64,000 nucleotides of DNA from Paralithodes platypus (Eukaryota; Arthropoda; Malacostraca; Decapoda; Lithodidae), in the NCBI GenBank assembly GCA_032716605.1, contig CM064551.1:47304674-47368673 (forward strand). Direction: 5' to 3'. The position numbers and the translations under genes were made by a program. Under the pieces are notes generated by a model. That model saw nothing but the letters and a program-made list of their open reading frames with translations, was not told where the DNA came from and made no database searches. Of the stretch, positions 61,797 through 64,000 are shown piece by piece. Numbering within the stretch: position 1 is the first letter of the stretch; each line of letters starts with the position of its first letter.

Positions 61797-63010
61797 AGGC
61801 CTGAGCCATGTTGAATACTGTTTTCCACACCTCCGGGGACATTAAAGAGGCAGTTAGAACAGGGGACATAACCACTTGATTTGCAATCCTATCCGGGAGC
61901 TTCCTCACGAGAGACATCCTTAGATCTTGTCTTGCCCGCACCGCCTCTAGCAAGGCTGTACGGATATCTCCCAGTGACTGTATAGAAGTCTGGAGTAGCA
62001 AGCGTCTAGACAGTTCAATAGCTTTTCGGACTTCCGCGTCCGCGATTGCCTGAGCAGATCTTAGCATTGACTTAGCTACCTGTTGTGTGACAATATACTG
62101 GGAAAACAGTCTATATGCCTTCCCACGTAGTCTAAACTCCCGGTCTAGGTGAGCAGTGGACGGTGTAGAAAAGGGATCTTTAAGCTCGCATAGATTAATT
62201 TTAGGGGCAGCTAAAAATGCAAATAAAGCAGAGGGAACTCCGCCGGCAGAGAATACCGGCAGAGAGAACCAAGAATGGCTTTCTTGTGGAATTTGGTGCG
62301 AAGATTTAGAAGTAAAAGTTGCAGCAAAGTTCTGAGCCTCCACTTCCCATTCCACCCAAGGTCCCGGACCCAACTGCTCCACCTTCAAAACTGGATTTGC
62401 GGCTGTGCCTGTGAACGTCTTTAAACCTAACTCTGGTGTTAGAGCTGACAGTGCTTTAAATCATTGAAACCGTCATGCTTGGTCCAGTCCGAAAACAGTT
62501 TTGAAGCTGACGCAGGGGGTAGGGCAGGTGTAGAAGTATACACAAAATAATCATGGTGATAATAGTTAGGAATGGCCTTAATATTAACATCAAGTACATT
62601 TCCTAGAATATCTAAAGCACGTAACTTCCTAGATTTATTCCCTTGGATTACCCACTCACGTGGTACCGGAAGCTCCCCCGACATAGTGGACTGTGCTACC
62701 TCTGGCTTTGCTGGGAACATTGTTACCCATGACTCATCTGGCCCGTATAAGAGGGGCATAGCTCCCTTTCTGATCGGGGCTTTGTCTAAAGGGGGAGGAT
62801 TTACATCTGCTACTACTCTCACATTGGAAGTAGTCAGTGCCGCCGAAGTTGGCCTAGTAACAATAGTAGGTGATACAGGGGGAGGGTGCGGAATTTGTGT
62901 CAAAGCAATGGAAGTAGCCAGAGGTCGGACATTCGATGCTGTCGTGGAAGCTCCCAAACCAACTGTAGGAGTCTCCGGCTGCTGACCAAAAAACTTAGTT
63001 AGTGCATTTG

Positions 63011-63393
63011 CTAGTCTATCTATCTATCTATCTATATGCTCAGGCCCAATCCCCATTTTGGGGGTAGCCGACTCAAGACAGAGCAAGAACAGGGAAAACA
63101 CAAAAACAACATAAAACAAAAAATAAACACAGATAAAAAACACAAACTCACACACATCCAGGTCACCCAGGAGAAGACCCAGAGACCAGGGTTACCAATG
63201 TCGCTCCAGCACTCCCCCGGCCCCTGACCACCCGGAGAGGTTCCGATCTCGGCAGGCAGACATGCAGCGGAGCCAAAGCCACAAGCCCTCCCACCACACT
63301 TCCAGGCACACCCTTCATATTAATCGTCTCCCCGGGCCAGGCGCCTGATGGACTATTATCTAGTCCAACTTGCGCCCGACCCCTTACTCTAGT
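63011..63393 (-). mobile_element. LINE 3' end (373 bp) with (ATAG)n tail inserted in DIRS-C gag
   Basis: On the minus strand ACTAG flanks the insert on both sides. The insert ends ATTGGGCCTGAGCATATAG plus (ATAG)n (63016-63034 on plus). Removing it restores the gag frame (GLL then ANALTKFF). The tail resembles that of the RTE copies, but the body is not homologous to them in this window. Confidence 0.75.
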
Positions 63394-64000
63394 AACCCAT
63401 TAATTTCATCAGCTGTGACAAATTTAGCAGAGGATGAACTATGTGGCGAATCATTCCTACTCTGAGAGTCGTCTATCAATGAACCTGACTCTTGAATCTC
63501 CATCTCGGAAATTATAGAACCCACATCCCTTTCCCCCAGCCTCTCAGGAGAGGATTCCGCCGAAGCCGGGACCCCCTCATGCTGCCATGTTAAGTCCGGG
63601 ATGGACGATGGGATCTCAGCGTCCCGGTGGACGTCTGCCACTACCTTTGGTGCATGAGAATGATGTGAGCCGTCACGCCATGGCTGGGAGTACCTCCAAA
63701 CTCCCCGGTCTTGGCCGGAACTCACTTGTGAGCTAGGTACCACACCAATTACTGAGCCCTCACTCGAGCCCTCTCGAGGGTTATAACTGCTGGTAGAACT
63801 CTCTAAAGCTGGTACATGTGAACTGGGAATAATATTAGGTGACAACTTGTCCGCCGGTATATCCCCCACCACAGTCTCTGACTCCACTCCCGACCTGTCA
63901 GATTGGACATGAGACATGTCGGGAGTAGAGGCAGAAAGCGAGGCACGAGGCTCCGGCGAACGCTGGGAGGTCTTTCGTACATGAGTATCCTTTTTTGAAG

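Larger units (their letters stand above)
55099..64000 (-). mobile_element. DIRS-C, DIRS retrotransposon copy on the minus strand
   Basis: From the right, gag (64000-59314), RT/RNase H (59314-57410), recombinase (57830-56457), 3' UTR, and an internal complementary region cut off at 55099. The right terminal repeat is missing and the left part is outside the window. Insertions within it are a TTAA MITE (55517-56004), a solo LTR (59459-61270), a TTAA MITE (61373-61796) and a LINE end (63016-63388). Confidence 0.9.
61275..64000 (-). pseudogene. DIRS-C gag, interrupted
   Basis: Gag motifs follow DIRS-B: SSAKFVTADEINGLL, NVRPLATSIALTQIP, PLDKAPIRKGAMPLLYGPDE, LPVPREWVIQGNKS, LDREFRLRGKAYRLFSQY and RQDLRMSLVRKLPDRIANQV. 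It is broken by the LINE end at 63016-63388, a frameshift near 62460, and the MITE at 61373-61796. The solo LTR separates the last codons (59459 downwards). The N-terminus lies beyond the window. Apart from these events the protein is well conserved. Confidence 0.85.

Overview
This window reads as eukaryotic, repeat-saturated DNA, probably from an arthropod and most likely a decapod crustacean. That placement is an inference from TTAGG-type repeats, DIRS1-like and piggyBac-like elements, and several APE-type LINE families. No intron-exon host gene, rRNA, prokaryotic operon or CRISPR could be supported. Nearly every long open frame belongs to a transposable element, and most elements sit inside other elements.

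Family names used here are local labels. LINE-a has a poly(A) tail. LINE-b has an (AAC)n tail. LINE-c has an ORF1 with PHD and CCCH fingers. LINE-d is CR1/L2-like. RTE has an (ATAG)n tail. SINE-b shares its 3' end with LINE-b. DIRS-A, -B and -C are three tyrosine-recombinase retrotransposon copies.

Layout. 1-974 is one end of a piggyBac-like element on the minus strand. 975-1838 is unassigned DNA with a TTAGG-like inverted repeat. 1839-7562 is a LINE-b copy broken by two SINE-b insertions and a LINE-a fragment. 7568-16478 holds a SINE-b fragment and a Ty3/Gypsy relic that lost its RT and was split by a near full-length LINE-c (9343-14819, 7-bp target duplication). 16479-19867 is a mosaic of a CR1-like tail, a poly(A) repeat, an RTE end, a tRNA-like sequence, a DIRS relic and a TTAA MITE. 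19874-26373 is an RTE copy split by LINE-a and LINE-b insertions only 29 bp apart, followed by an opposing RTE copy (26471-28636). 28637-31497 is mostly unassigned. 31498-48919 is DIRS-B with DIRS-A (33650-42190) inserted inside it without target duplication. 48920-55098 holds a TTAA MITE, LINE-d, a related LINE tail and tRNA-derived SINE pieces. 55099-64000 is DIRS-C (minus strand), broken by two TTAA MITEs, a solo LTR of about 1.8 kb and a 373-bp LINE end.

How the parts work together. Each DIRS copy is laid out as inverted terminal repeat, gag, RT/RNase H, tyrosine recombinase, internal complementary region and terminal repeat. In DIRS-B and DIRS-C gag ends exactly on the slippery heptamer A AAA AAC plus a stop, and RT lies in the -1 frame. 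That predicts Gag-Pol synthesis by -1 frameshifting. LINE-c has the same heptamer in its ORF1, at the exact point where its ATG-less ORF2 frame opens. SINE-b has borrowed the last ~48 bp of LINE-b, which in LINE-b is coding sequence, so it is probably mobilised by LINE-b. The four TTAA-flanked MITEs fit mobilisation by a piggyBac-type transposase such as the one partly encoded at 1-779.
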